Part shown: positions 1-7,917 of the stretch, piece by piece
How the letters are laid out: each line of letters opens with the position of its first letter
How positions within the stretch are numbered: position 1 is the stretch's first letter
NCBI GenBank assembly: GCA_016214285.1
Contig: JACROV010000101.1
Location: forward strand, 1-43,580
Direction: 5' to 3'
From: Candidatus Omnitrophota bacterium
Lineage (GTDB): Bacteria > Omnitrophota > Gorgyraeia > Zapsychrales > Zapsychraceae
DNA: 43,580 nt
Position numbers and translations under genes: made by a program
Notes under the pieces: generated by a model
Database searches by the model: none
Told to the model about the DNA's origin: nothing
The model's input: the letters and a program-made list of their open reading frames with translations, nothing else

Positions 1-306
1 GATGGGTTGCGCCAGAACGGCTTTGAGGTGTTGATCGCCTCCGACGGCGATGAGGGGCTTCAGATGGCCTTGTTGGAATCGCCGGATCTCATTATTCTCG
101 ACATGCACCTGCCTTCGATGAACGGGCGCGAATTCCTTAAGGAACTCAAAGGCTGTGCGTACGACCCGCCGATCCCCGTCATTGTGCTGACTGCCAGCGA
201 ACCCATTCAGGACATCGCGCTGGACAGCATCGTGCGCGCCTGCTACCAGAAACCCATGCCCATCGCGCAACTGGTCGCCAAGATCAACGAATGCCTGCAA
301 GCGTAA
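1..306 (+). CDS. Response regulator receiver domain, 5' end outside the window
   Basis: The frame is open from the first base to the stop at 304-306, so the true start lies upstream. The visible 101 residues are most of a CheY-like receiver domain: the phospho-acceptor Asp lies in the strand LIILDMHLP, followed by the usual Ser-Met-Asn-Gly turn. The conserved Thr is in VIVLTAS, and the Lys with its cis-Pro is in the motif QKPMP. The protein ends straight after the last receiver helix, so no output domain follows. It could be a stand-alone receiver or the C-terminal receiver of a hybrid kinase. Its partner histidine kinase cannot be identified from this window. Confidence 0.85.
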   Translation, partial: DGLRQNGFEVLIASDGDEGLQMALLESPDLIILDMHLPSMNGREFLKELKGCAYDPPIPVIVLTASEPIQDIALDSIVRACYQKPMPIAQLVAKINECLQA

Positions 307-375
307 AATGGTTGACCCATTCGACGGCGTACTTCGACTCCGCTCAGTACCCTGCAAGAAGTACCCTTCGGGGGA

Positions 376-807
376 TTGCGCAAGGTTGCCGGCAGGATCC
401 CCATTGGCCGCGTGTTCCATAACGGCGATCCCAACGCGGAAAAAGGATATTCCGCGCTCTTGTCTTGTTTGGAGCGCAAACGTGTTCCTATCGAGGTTTT
501 AACGCGCGGGCAAAAACTGGAACAACTCCCGGATTCCGTAACGGTGGAAGCCCTTAATCCACTGGATCTTAATGGCAGTGCCAACGACAATTCGCTCGCG
601 TTGTGGCTTAAACACGACAAGGTATCAGTTTTGCTTTTGGCCGACATCGGCCCCGGCCGGCAAGACGCGTTATTGGCTGCGTTCCCGCAGATCCGGCAGG
701 CGGACTGCGTCCTGATCCCGCACCACGGCGGGCCGTTGAGCGACACGTTCATTGAAGCATTCCAGGGCAAACTGTTTATCGTTTCTACCGGCCCCAAAAC
801 ACACTGA
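376..807 (+). pseudogene. Remnant of the C-terminal metallo-beta-lactamase part of ComEC/Rec2
   Basis: The 143-residue frame matches the last part of a ComEC-type DNA-uptake hydrolase. It has a GRVFHNGDP segment, an NDNSLAL strand, the LLLADIG strand, the late metal-site motif IPHHGG and a closing IVSTGP strand. ComEC proteins are usually 600-800 residues with a competence membrane domain, and all of that is missing, as is the first HxHxDH metal motif. Homology begins around base 370 in a frame that is open only back to 316, so the start codon is arbitrary (TTG at 376 fits the frame). One frame over, 797-836 reads on as a plausible continuation (LKVVSWIKNGS then stop), which hints at a frameshift after the GP. 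This is most likely a decayed gene fragment. Confidence 0.6.
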
Positions 808-817
808 AAGTCGTCTC

Positions 818-1363
818 ATGGATCAAAAACGGCAGTTAAGAAAGCAATGCTGGATGTGGGCGTTGGGGTGGACGCCGGCCATTTACGCCACGCTCTACCT
901 CGTGCGCCCGGTCTGCGAGTTCCTCAAAAAAATTGTTCCCTTTGATCTTGCGGTCAACATTGTTTTTGCCGCGTGCCTGTCCGTAACCATGGTCATTTTT
1001 TTTCGTAAATATAAGATGACAGACGGATTCGGTTATGTTCTACTTTTATTAATCTTATCCGGCTACGCGTACGGGCTGGCGACGATTCCGCATCCGGAAG
1101 AAAAGATCCATTTCATCGAATACGGGATCCTGGCGTATCTGGTATTCCGGGCGCTGAGGTTGGATCATGGCGCGTGGGCGGCTTACGTCGGGGCTCTCGC
1201 GCTGACAGCGGCGCTGGGATGGGTGGATGAGGGGATCCAGCACCTTTTGCCCAACCGTTACTATCAAACTTCCGACGTTGCGCTCAACGCGGTGAGCGGT
1301 TTGTTGGGTTTACTGCTGGTGTACGTTTTTAGCGGACAGAGAGTTAACGCTCTGAACGGATAA
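818..1363 (+). CDS. VanZ-like family membrane protein
   Basis: This 181-residue protein has several hydrophobic spans (about residues 15-35, 45-65, 80-97, 115-150 and 160-178). It carries the VanZ family signature: a Lys-Ile-His-Phe motif with Glu-Tyr (EKIHFIEYG), then GWVDEGIQ, then an Arg-Tyr-Tyr-Gln-Thr-Ser-Asp-Val loop leading into the last helix. VanZ relatives are inner-membrane proteins. In enterococci VanZ gives teicoplanin resistance, but most chromosomal homologues have no known role. The ATG at 818 was chosen because an earlier in-frame start would add 22 polar residues that overlap the ComEC relic. No strong ribosome site is visible. Confidence 0.75.
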   Translation: MDQKRQLRKQCWMWALGWTPAIYATLYLVRPVCEFLKKIVPFDLAVNIVFAACLSVTMVIFFRKYKMTDGFGYVLLLLILSGYAYGLATIPHPEEKIHFIEYGILAYLVFRALRLDHGAWAAYVGALALTAALGWVDEGIQHLLPNRYYQTSDVALNAVSGLLGLLLVYVFSGQRVNALNG

Positions 1364-1393
1364 ATGGTTCCGGCGAATCAACCTTTGCGACAA

Positions 1394-1471
1394 GATTCGC
1401 CATCGTTGTCAATACCAATCCTTCGTTCGCTAACACGCTCACTTCGGATTGGCATTGACCGGTGACATTTG
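1394..1471. repeat. Dispersed repeat, copy A (hairpin-forming)
   Basis: The sequence from GATTCGCCATCGTTGTC to GGTGACATTTGG reappears in reverse complement at 43247-43438, where it is interrupted by a 107-bp insert. Within copy A, bases 1408-1459 form a stem: GTCAATACCAATCC on the left pairs with GGATTGGCATTGAC on the right, with one mismatch. This copy keeps the uninterrupted site GTTCGCTAACACGC. Confidence 0.75.
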
Positions 1472-1486
1472 GTTCGCGGTCATTGA

Positions 1487-1600
1487 GGGTTAGCCATATT
1501 ATCACCGAGCGAGTTCCGCAGCCGTCATTTTTTTCTCAAGTTTATTCAGAAAAAAAGTGACGTGCGAGGATGTTTGAGCGAATGATAATATGGCTAACCC
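1487..1600. repeat. 114-bp nested inverted repeat (MITE-like)
   Basis: Two perfect 18-bp arms (1487-1504 and 1583-1600; left arm GGGTTAGCCATATTATCA) enclose a second, inner pair (CGTCA plus a T-run at 1523-1536, an A-run plus TGACG at 1549-1562). No reading frame of note lies inside. It sits between vanZ and the aminotransferase gene and could be a non-autonomous element or a strong RNA hairpin. The rest of the gap 1364-1657 holds only repeat copy A and the leader of the next gene. Confidence 0.65.
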
Positions 1601-1657
1601 CCTCGATGATTATCTTCGGGAAAAATCGTACACCGTTGAAGGAGTTAAAGGTTCATA

Positions 1658-2818
1658 ATGCCGGCAAAAGGCTATCAAAAAGATTTCGCGTCCTTCGATG
1701 GAAAAATCTGGCTCAATGCTGCCAGTGAAGGGCCGCTGCCGCTGATCGCGGACAAGGCGCTGCAGCAGGCGGTTACCTGGAAGATGAAGCCGTATCTTCT
1801 GGACACGGGGAAATTTGTCACCACGGTGACCGGATTAAAGCGGTCTATCGGACGATTGCTTGGTGTCGATGAGGCGGACGTGATCTTGGGCAACAGCGCC
1901 AGCTACGGATTACATCTTTTGGCCAACGGGATCCCCTGGGAAAAAGGCGACGAGATCCTCACGATGCAAAACGATTTCCCCACCAACATTTTGCCCTGGC
2001 TCGCCCTGGAGCAAAAAGGCGTTATCGTACGTCAGATTAAACCAAAGGAGAGAGTGCTTGAACCCGAAGAGCTGCGCAAATTCGTGAGCGATCGTACCCG
2101 GTTGTTGTGCCTTTCGCATGTGCATACTTTTAGCGGCTACGTTCTGGACATTGAAGGCTTCGCGAAGATCTGCAAGGAGAGGGAAATCGTGTTCGTGCTG
2201 AACCTCTCGCAATCGTTGGGTGCGATGCCGGTTGACGTCGGGAAATTTTCCGTGGATGCGGTTGTGAGCGCCGGGTACAAATGGCTCTGCGGCCCTTACG
2301 GTACCGGATTTTGCTGGATCAAACCTTGGCTGCGAAAAACTCTTACCTTGAACCAGGCGTACTGGGCGGCGATGCTTTCCAAAGAAGACCTGCTGGAGGA
2401 ATGTCCTTTGAAACTCAAAGACATTCAGACCGCGCGGCGTTTCGATGTCTTTGGCACAGCGAATTTTTTTAATCACGTTCCCTTGAAAACGGCCATCGAT
2501 TACTGGCTCGAGAGCGGGCTGGAGAACGTGAAGGCTTACCATGATACCTTGGTCGATCGTTTTATCGCGGGGTTGCGGGGCTCCGACTACGAATTGATCA
2601 GTCCCGAAAAAGGGAAAAAGCGTTCCAGTCTCGTCGTCCTTTCACACGCTGACCGTAATCGCAATACTCAGATCTATGAGATCCTGCTCTCGCGCGGCAT
2701 TTACACCGCGCTGTGGAAGGGCAATATCCGCATCGCTCCGCACGTCTATAACACCGCCCGGGAGATCGACCAGGCTCTCAAGGTTTTAAGGGAAATGTAC
2801 CCGCCGCCAAAGTGTTGA
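1658..2818 (+). CDS. Class-V PLP-dependent aminotransferase / cysteine desulfurase-like
   Basis: The 386-residue protein has the fold-type-I layout of the class-V family (isopenicillin-N epimerase, SufS/CsdA, kynureninase relatives). It opens with WLNAASEGPLP, has a cofactor strand around NSASYGLH and a LSHVHTFSGYVLD segment. The PLP lysine is K208 in SAGYKWLCGPYGTGF. The residue that normally supports the cofactor ring nitrogen, an Asp in the D-G-A-Q motif, reads Asn here (N182 in VLNLSQS). A catalytic cysteine loop typical of true desulfurases is not obvious. The substrate is unknown, and epimerase, lyase or aminotransferase activity are all possible. The start has a good GGAG ribosome site about 10 bases upstream. 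The stop overlaps the leuC promoter. Confidence 0.8.
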   Translation: MPAKGYQKDFASFDGKIWLNAASEGPLPLIADKALQQAVTWKMKPYLLDTGKFVTTVTGLKRSIGRLLGVDEADVILGNSASYGLHLLANGIPWEKGDEILTMQNDFPTNILPWLALEQKGVIVRQIKPKERVLEPEELRKFVSDRTRLLCLSHVHTFSGYVLDIEGFAKICKEREIVFVLNLSQSLGAMPVDVGKFSVDAVVSAGYKWLCGPYGTGFCWIKPWLRKTLTLNQAYWAAMLSKEDLLEECPLKLKDIQTARRFDVFGTANFFNHVPLKTAIDYWLESGLENVKAYHDTLVDRFIAGLRGSDYELISPEKGKKRSSLVVLSHADRNRNTQIYEILLSRGIYTALWKGNIRIAPHVYNTAREIDQALKVLREMYPPPKC

Positions 2819-2843
2819 CAATCAGCGTCGATTCGGCTAGGAT
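2815..2843 (+). promoter_or_regulatory. Sigma70-type promoter for leuC-leuD-ilvD
   Basis: TTGACA (2815-2820), a 17-base spacer and TAGGAT (2838-2843) lie 11 bases before the leuC start. The -35 box overlaps the stop codon of the upstream aminotransferase. The leader would be nearly absent, so a peptide-type attenuator is unlikely. Confidence 0.6.
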
Positions 2844-2853
2844 CTGAAATCCT

Positions 2854-4254
2854 ATGGCAAAGACAATGTTCGAGAAAATTTGGGAAGCGCATCTGGTGCG
2901 GCCTTCGCAGGGTGACACGGCGATCCTTTATGTCGACCGGCACCTCGTGCACGAAGTGACCAGTCCGCAGGCCTTTGCGGCGCTGCGCGAGACCGGCCGG
3001 AGCGTGGTCCATCCGGAAAAAGCCTTCGCCACGATGGACCATAACGTTTCCACCCGCACCAAGGACTGGTCCCTGGTGGAGAAGACCTCGCGCCTGCAGA
3101 TGGAGACGTTGCAGAAAAACTGCAAACAATTCGGCATCAAGCTCTACGATTTTTCCGATGAACATCGGGGCATTGTCCACGCGATCGGCCCCGAACTGGG
3201 CATCACCCAGCCGGGGATGACGATCGTCTGCGGCGATTCGCACACCTCGACCCACGGCGCTTTCGGCGCTCTGGCCTTCGGGATCGGAACTTCCGAAGTT
3301 GAGCACGTCCTGGCCACGCAAACTCTTCAGCAAGACAAAGCCAAGACGATGTTGATCAAGATCGAAGGGACATTAAAGCCCGGCGCGACTTCCAAAGATA
3401 TTATTCTGGCCATTATCGGCAAGATCGGCACCGCCGGTGCGACGGGCCACGTGATGGAATACGCGGGAAGCGCCATTCGTAAACTCTCGATGGAAGCCCG
3501 GATGACGATCTGCAGCATGAGTATCGAGGCGGGCGGCCGCGCGGGGATGATCGCGCCCGATGAGACGACGTTTGAATATGTGAAGGGCCGCGAGTACGCG
3601 CCTAAAGGCGGGATGTGGGAGCGGGCACTCGCGTACTGGAAGACTTTGCCCGGCGATCCCGGCGCGAAATTCGACGCGATTGTTGATCTTGACGCCAATA
3701 CTTTGAAACCGCAGGTTACCTGGGGCACGAGCCCGGGGCAGGTGGTGTCCATTGAAGACAAGGTGCCTGATCCGGAGAGTTTTACCAATCCGGTCGACCG
3801 CACCGCGGCGCGCCACGCTCTTAAATATATGGACCTGCAGCCTGGTACGCCTATGACGGGGATCAAAGTCAATAAAATATTCTTAGGTTCCTGCACCAAC
3901 GCCCGCATTGAGGATCTGCGCGACGCGGCACGGATCGTTAAAGGAAAGAAGGTCAACAAGGACGTGCAGGCGATCGTCGTTCCCGCCTCCGAGGGCGTGC
4001 GCCGTCAGGCGGAGAAAGAGGGGCTGGACAAGATCTTTAAAGACGCCGGATTCGAATGGCGCTTCGCGGGCTGTTCGATGTGTCTGGGGATGAATGATGA
4101 CCAGCTCAAACCCGGCGAGCGCTGCGCGTCTTCCAGCAACCGCAATTTCGAAGGCCGCCAGGGGCCGGGCGGGCGCACGCATTTAATGAGCCCGATTATG
4201 GCCGCCGCGGCGGCTATTGAGGGAAGAATTTCAGACGTGAGGAAATATTTGTGA
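2854..4254 (+). CDS. leuC: 3-isopropylmalate dehydratase, large subunit
   Basis: LeuC isomerises 2-isopropylmalate to 3-isopropylmalate in leucine synthesis, as a heterodimer with LeuD around a 4Fe-4S cluster. The 466 residues are the normal bacterial length. Visible family motifs are [11 protein letters not shown], the [24 protein letters not shown] block, the cluster cysteine in [13 protein letters not shown], and the paired cluster cysteines in [10 protein letters not shown]. The protein ends with the typical [10 protein letters not shown]. The ATG follows the promoter at 2815-2843. leuD lies 77 bases downstream, separated by a self-complementary spacer. Confidence 0.97.
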   Translation: MAKTMFEKIWEAHLVRPSQGDTAILYVDRHLVHEVTSPQAFAALRETGRSVVHPEKAFATMDHNVSTRTKDWSLVEKTSRLQMETLQKNCKQFGIKLYDFSDEHRGIVHAIGPELGITQPGMTIVCGDSHTSTHGAFGALAFGIGTSEVEHVLATQTLQQDKAKTMLIKIEGTLKPGATSKDIILAIIGKIGTAGATGHVMEYAGSAIRKLSMEARMTICSMSIEAGGRAGMIAPDETTFEYVKGREYAPKGGMWERALAYWKTLPGDPGAKFDAIVDLDANTLKPQVTWGTSPGQVVSIEDKVPDPESFTNPVDRTAARHALKYMDLQPGTPMTGIKVNKIFLGSCTNARIEDLRDAARIVKGKKVNKDVQAIVVPASEGVRRQAEKEGLDKIFKDAGFEWRFAGCSMCLGMNDDQLKPGERCASSSNRNFEGRQGPGGRTHLMSPIMAAAAAIEGRISDVRKYL

Positions 4255-4331
4255 TCGTATCTCGTATCCCGTATCTCGCCGCTCGTAGAGTTGTAACGAA
4301 ATACGGAATACGGACGACGGAATACGAATAA
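4255..4331. repeat. Self-complementary word-repeat spacer, leuC-leuD
   Basis: The left half repeats the word CGTATCTCGTATCCCGTATC and the right half carries its complement in the words GAAATACGGAATACGG and GGAATACG. The spacer ends right at the leuD start. It should fold as an imperfect stem in the leuCD mRNA. Confidence 0.65.
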
Positions 4332-4946
4332 ATGCAACCATTTATCAGACATACCGGCATTGCCGCGCCGTTAGACCGCGTTAACGTGGACACCGACGCG
4401 ATCGTCCCGAAACAATTCCTGCGCAAGATCGAGCGCGTCGGGTTCGGCAAGCATCTGTTTCACGAATGGCGCTATCTCGACTACGAAGGCACCAGGGAAA
4501 ATCTGGATTTTGTCCTTAACAAGCCGGCTTATCGCAAGGCGACGGTGCTTTTGGCGCGGGATAATTTCGGCTGCGGGTCCAGCCGCGAGCACGCGCCCTG
4601 GGCGCTGGCCGATTACGGGTTTCGCGTCATCATCGCGCCCACCTTCGCCGATATTTTTTACAATAATTGTGTCAAAAACGGGATTTTGCTGGTAGCATTG
4701 AAATCGGATGAGGTCGAGTCGCTGTTCCAGCAGGTGATCCAAAAGCCGGGCGAGCAGATCAGCGCGGATCTGGAAAAACAGATCGTTATCGACCCGGCCG
4801 GCAAGCAATATCGCTTCGACATCAATCCTTTTGCCAAGACGTGTCTTTTGAATGGGCTCGACCACATCGGCTGGACGCAGCAATTCGCGGAGCAGATTAA
4901 GTCGTATGAACAGAAGGCAAAGAAAGAAAGACCGTGGCTTGTTTAA
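4332..4946 (+). CDS. leuD: 3-isopropylmalate dehydratase, small subunit
   Basis: LeuD supplies the swivelling domain that completes the active site of LeuC. The 204 residues match the bacterial small subunit. It has the opening [22 protein letters not shown], the substrate-binding loop [15 protein letters not shown] (where Ser-Ser-Arg contacts substrate) and the [18 protein letters not shown] helix. It lies directly after leuC in the same transcription unit. The ATG at 4332 is the standard family start, although the spacer before it offers no clear Shine-Dalgarno sequence. Confidence 0.96.
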   Translation: MQPFIRHTGIAAPLDRVNVDTDAIVPKQFLRKIERVGFGKHLFHEWRYLDYEGTRENLDFVLNKPAYRKATVLLARDNFGCGSSREHAPWALADYGFRVIIAPTFADIFYNNCVKNGILLVALKSDEVESLFQQVIQKPGEQISADLEKQIVIDPAGKQYRFDINPFAKTCLLNGLDHIGWTQQFAEQIKSYEQKAKKERPWLV

Positions 4947-5082
4947 ATTCGAAGCACGAAATCCGAAATACGAAACAATATCTAAATTCAAGTTCTAAAT
5001 ATTAAAACCGTTTTAGATATTGAAATTTTGGGTTTTTGGTTTGTTTCGAGTTTCATGCTTCGGATTTCGGATTTAAACGAGT
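4947..5082. repeat. Self-complementary word-repeat spacer, leuD-ilvD
   Basis: The left arm is made of CGAAGCACGAAATCCGAAA-like words and the right arm of TTTCGAGTTTCATGCTTCGG-like words. Near the centre, ATATCTAAA faces TTTAGATAT. It is imperfect but clearly palindromic over most of the 136 bases. It has the same architecture as the leuC-leuD spacer but uses a different word. Confidence 0.65.
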
Positions 5083-6777
5083 ATGTCAAAGAAATCCAAC
5101 GAATCAAATCTCCGCAAATATTCTTCCATCGTCACCGATGGTTACGAACGCGCGCCGTCGCGCGCGATGCTGCGCGCCGTCGGATTCAAGGAAAACGACT
5201 TCAAGAAACCCCAGATAGGCGTCGTCTCCACCTGGAGCATGGTAACCCCGTGCAACATGCACATCGACAAGCTCGCGGAAAAAGCGGCCGGCGGTGTGGA
5301 CAAAAACGGCGGCAAGGCGGTCATTTTTGGAACGATCACGGTCTCCGACGGGATCTCGATGGGTTCCGAAGGGATGAAGTATTCGCTCGTCTCGCGCGAG
5401 GTCATCGCGGATTCGGTGGAGACGGTGGTGGGCTGCGAAGGATTCGACGGGATCGTCGCCATCGGCGGGTGCGACAAAAATATGCCCGGGTGTCTGATCG
5501 CGATGGCGCGCTTGAACCGTCCGGCGGTCTTCGTTTACGGCGGCACCATATTGCCGGGTTGTTACAAGGGAAAGAACCTCGACATTGTTTCGGTTTTTGA
5601 ATCCGTGGGCGCGTACGCGAACAAAAAGATCTCTGGAAAAGACCTGTATCACGTGGAAGCCTGCGCGATTCCGGGACTTGGTTCCTGCGGCGGGATGTAC
5701 ACGGCCAACACCATGGCCAGCGCCATTGAAGCGCTGGGGATGAGTTTACCAAACAGCTCGGCGCAGGCCGCGATTTCTAAAGCCAAGACGCAGGATTGCA
5801 TCAACGCCGGCAAAGCGGTGATCAGTCTTCTGAAAAAGAACATTTGTCCGCGGGACATTATGACGCGCGGGGCCTTTGAGAACGCCATTACCGTCGTCAT
5901 TGCCTTGGGCGGGTCGACGAATGCCGTTTTGCATTTACTGGCCATGGCGCACGCGGCGGGGGTGTCTTTGTCGATTGATGATTTTACTCGTATCGGGAAG
6001 AACGTTCCTGTCCTGGCGGATTTGAAACCCAGCGGCCGCTTTGTCATGGCGGAGTTGGTCGCTATCGGCGGATTGACACCGTTGATGAAAATGCTTCTGG
6101 ATGCCGGATTGCTGCATGGCGATTGTATGACGGTCACGGGTAAAACAGTCCAGGAAAATCTTAAAGGTGTTAAACCTTATCCGAAAGATCAGGAGATCAT
6201 CCGTCCTTTGAACAATCCCATTAAGAAGGAAGGGCATCTGATCATTTTGTACGGAAACCTCGCCTCCGGCGGCGCGGTCGCGAAGATTACCGGAAAAGAG
6301 GGAAGTAAATTTTCCGGCAAGGCGCGCGTGTTCGATTCGGAAGAAGCGGCGCTCCAGCGCATTCTCGACGGCACGGTCAAGGCGGGTGATGTCATCGTGA
6401 TCCGTTTTGAAGGGCCAAAGGGAGGTCCGGGTATGCGCGAGATGCTTTCACCGACTTCCGCTGTTATGGGCAAAGGATTGGGTAAAGAGGTGGCGCTCAT
6501 CACCGACGGCCGTTTTTCCGGCGGGAGCCACGGGTTTGTGGTCGGGCACATCACGCCCGAGGCGTACGTGGGTGGACCGCTGGCGATCATCAAAGACGGC
6601 GACCCGGTCTCAATTGACACCGTCAAGCGGGAGATCAATCTGGACATTCCTGACCAGGAAATCAAAGACCGCTTAACCCGCTGGCAGGCGCCCGCGCCGC
6701 GTTACACCCGCGGGGTATTAAGCAAATATATGAAAGAAGTAACCTCCGCGTCGCAAGGAGCAGTAACTGACGCGTGA
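5083..6777 (+). CDS. ilvD: Dihydroxy-acid dehydratase
   Basis: IlvD dehydrates 2,3-dihydroxy-isovalerate and -methylvalerate, the penultimate step to valine and isoleucine, and feeds the leucine branch beside it. The 564 residues are the family length. The protein shows the cluster-ligand cysteines in [12 protein letters not shown], in [10 protein letters not shown] and in [14 protein letters not shown], plus the C-terminal [17 protein letters not shown] block. It forms one operon with leuCD. The other steps (ilvBN, ilvC, ilvE, leuA, leuB) are not in the window. The ATG at 5083 follows the palindromic spacer. Confidence 0.97.
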   Translation: MSKKSNESNLRKYSSIVTDGYERAPSRAMLRAVGFKENDFKKPQIGVVSTWSMVTPCNMHIDKLAEKAAGGVDKNGGKAVIFGTITVSDGISMGSEGMKYSLVSREVIADSVETVVGCEGFDGIVAIGGCDKNMPGCLIAMARLNRPAVFVYGGTILPGCYKGKNLDIVSVFESVGAYANKKISGKDLYHVEACAIPGLGSCGGMYTANTMASAIEALGMSLPNSSAQAAISKAKTQDCINAGKAVISLLKKNICPRDIMTRGAFENAITVVIALGGSTNAVLHLLAMAHAAGVSLSIDDFTRIGKNVPVLADLKPSGRFVMAELVAIGGLTPLMKMLLDAGLLHGDCMTVTGKTVQENLKGVKPYPKDQEIIRPLNNPIKKEGHLIILYGNLASGGAVAKITGKEGSKFSGKARVFDSEEAALQRILDGTVKAGDVIVIRFEGPKGGPGMREMLSPTSAVMGKGLGKEVALITDGRFSGGSHGFVVGHITPEAYVGGPLAIIKDGDPVSIDTVKREINLDIPDQEIKDRLTRWQAPAPRYTRGVLSKYMKEVTSASQGAVTDA

Positions 6778-6778
6778 A

Positions 6779-6877
6779 GCGAACACGAGATGCAAAGCTC
6801 ACTTGGAAGAATTGAAGAAAGAATGGGAATTGGTAAAATCAAAGAAGCCATTGTTTCCCATTAAACCATTGGAGTAA
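6779..6877 (+). pseudogene. 3' remnant of a DUF4160-type gene
   Basis: After the ilvD stop, a frame without a start codon reads HLEELKKEWELVKS and ends PIKPLE before a stop at 6875-6877. This resembles the C-terminal helix and tail of DUF4160 proteins, which often precede DUF2442 genes in toxin-antitoxin-like pairs, as here. The 5' part is gone, presumably lost at the junction with ilvD. Confidence 0.5.
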
Positions 6878-6880
6878 GAT

Positions 6881-7126
6881 ATGATCCTTCATGTGGTTGA
6901 TGCTAAATATATGCGTGATTACGTCATTTGGGCGCGGTTTAATGACGGCATTGATGGAGAGGTTGATTTATCAGCCGAGCTTGAGGGGGAAGTATTTGGT
7001 CCGTTAAAGGATCAAAAGTTATTCAAAACCGTTAAAGTCGACCCCTTGCAGGGAACCGTTGTTTGGGATAACGGGGCGGATTTGGCGCCGGAATTTTTGT
7101 ATGACAATCTGAAGATTCCTATTTGA
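6881..7126 (+). CDS. DUF2442-family small protein
   Basis: The 81-residue acidic protein matches DUF2442 in length and pattern. It has an early VVDAKYMRDYVIWARFNDG strand pair, a VDLSAELEGEVFGPLKD middle and a late VVWDNGADLAPEFLYD segment. DUF2442 proteins commonly occur with DUF4160 partners in accessory regions and are suspected antitoxins, but their biochemical role is not established. A decayed DUF4160 relic lies 3 bases upstream, so this copy probably has lost its partner. A GGAGTAAG ribosome site precedes the ATG. Confidence 0.7.
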   Translation: MILHVVDAKYMRDYVIWARFNDGIDGEVDLSAELEGEVFGPLKDQKLFKTVKVDPLQGTVVWDNGADLAPEFLYDNLKIPI

Positions 7127-7139
7127 CTTCAACGGACTA

Positions 7140-7208
7140 ATGGCCAGTAATTCCTTCGGACAAATATTTCGCATTACCACCTTCGGCGAAAGCCACGGGC
7201 CGGTTTGA
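7140..7208 (+). pseudogene. aroC: Duplicated 5' end of aroC (22 codons)
   Basis: This frame encodes M-A-S-N-S-F-G-Q-I-F-R-I-T-T-F-G-E-S-H-G and then P-V-stop. It equals the start of the intact aroC at 7914, apart from one extra Ala codon. The last 34 bases before the break are identical to 7914-onward sequence, while the first codons differ only at synonymous third positions (AGT AAT versus AGC AAC, CAA ATA TTT versus CAG ATC TTC). The stop at 7206-7208 is where the vapBC insert begins. Confidence 0.85.
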
Positions 7209-7244
7209 CAGGACATTATAAATATGCTATCATTTTGATAGCAT
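7205..7244 (+). promoter_or_regulatory. vapBC promoter with embedded operator palindrome
   Basis: TTGACA (7205-7210), 17 bases, TATCAT (7228-7233) form a good sigma70-type promoter. A perfect inverted repeat, ATGCTATCA-TTT-TGATAGCAT (7224-7244), covers the -10 box, as expected for autorepression by a ribbon-helix-helix antitoxin. The -35 box starts at the exact end of the aroC fragment. Confidence 0.65.
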
Positions 7245-7267
7245 TTAATAAAAGGGAGATGAAAATA

Positions 7268-7498
7268 ATGTCCAGCATATTGGTAAGAGATTTGGATACC
7301 AAGATCGTTAATCGGCTTAAAACCATCGCGAAACAGCATGGACGGTCTTTGCAGGGTGAAGTCAAGGCCATTTTAACGCAGGCGGCGTCTTTTTTGATTG
7401 CAGAGACCGTATCCATATCCGCCCAATGGCATAAAAATTTGGCAGGGCGCGACTTAAGCGACAGTGCTGCTTTGATACGAGAGGACCGGAATCGTTGA
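7268..7498 (+). CDS. vapB: VapB/FitA-type ribbon-helix-helix antitoxin
   Basis: The 76-residue protein opens with MSSILVRDLDTKIVNRLK and continues KQHGRSLQGEVKAIL. This is the Arc/MetJ-type ribbon-helix-helix module found in FitA/VapB antitoxins; the rest is a toxin-binding tail. It should neutralise the downstream PIN toxin and bind the operator at 7224-7244. The ATG at 7268 was preferred because the strand motif begins there and GGGAG lies 9 bases before it; an in-frame ATG at 7259 would add three residues. It overlaps vapC by 4 bases. Confidence 0.85.
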   Translation: MSSILVRDLDTKIVNRLKTIAKQHGRSLQGEVKAILTQAASFLIAETVSISAQWHKNLAGRDLSDSAALIREDRNR

Positions 7499-7917
7499 AC
7501 ACCCTTGTCGTTGATGCCAGCGTTGCGGTTAAGTGGTTCCTCCCGGAAATACATTCCGAAGCCGCCGGAAGAATCCTGAAATCCAAACGAAAACTTTTGG
7601 CTCCGGATTTTATTTTTGCGGAAGTCGGCAACACATTGTGGAAAAAGAATGTCCGGCAGGAAATTACTGCTCCCGAAGCAAAAGGAATTCTTCAAGACTT
7701 CTTGCGTTTTCCATTACAAATTTATAGCTCCAAAATTTTTGTGGATGTTGCGTGGAACTTGGCGATTCAATCCCGGATCAGTGTTTATGACGGATTATAT
7801 CTGGCGCTGGCACTGGGTGGTGGATTCATGTTGGTAACGGCCGACCGAAAATTTTATGAATCATTGCAACAAGGAATAATGGGGGAAAAACTCATCTGGA
7901 TCGAAGATACAAAATGA
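7495..7917 (+). CDS. vapC: VapC-type PIN-domain ribonuclease toxin
   Basis: The 140 residues form one PIN domain. The four acidic metal ligands are visible: D7 in VVDASVAVKW, E43 in FAEVGNTLW, D99 in VYDGLYLALA and D117 in TADRKF. PIN toxins cleave RNA, typically tRNA, and are held inactive by VapB. The start is a TTG overlapping the vapB stop; starting there places D7 at the expected distance from the N-terminus. Its own stop overlaps the aroC ATG, so the toxin gene is now translationally linked to chorismate synthase. Confidence 0.88.
   Translation: MNTLVVDASVAVKWFLPEIHSEAAGRILKSKRKLLAPDFIFAEVGNTLWKKNVRQEITAPEAKGILQDFLRFPLQIYSSKIFVDVAWNLAIQSRISVYDGLYLALALGGGFMLVTADRKFYESLQQGIMGEKLIWIEDTK

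Noticed and set aside
7-306. Taking the TTG at base 7 as the true start of the response regulator
   Set aside because: The frame is open to base 1 and the first strand of the receiver fold is missing, so the gene is cut by the window edge.
4959-5600. Alternative reading frames in the ilvD region and other long minus-strand frames throughout
   Set aside because: High third-position GC opens shadow frames opposite and beside real genes; none has recognisable domains or start signals.
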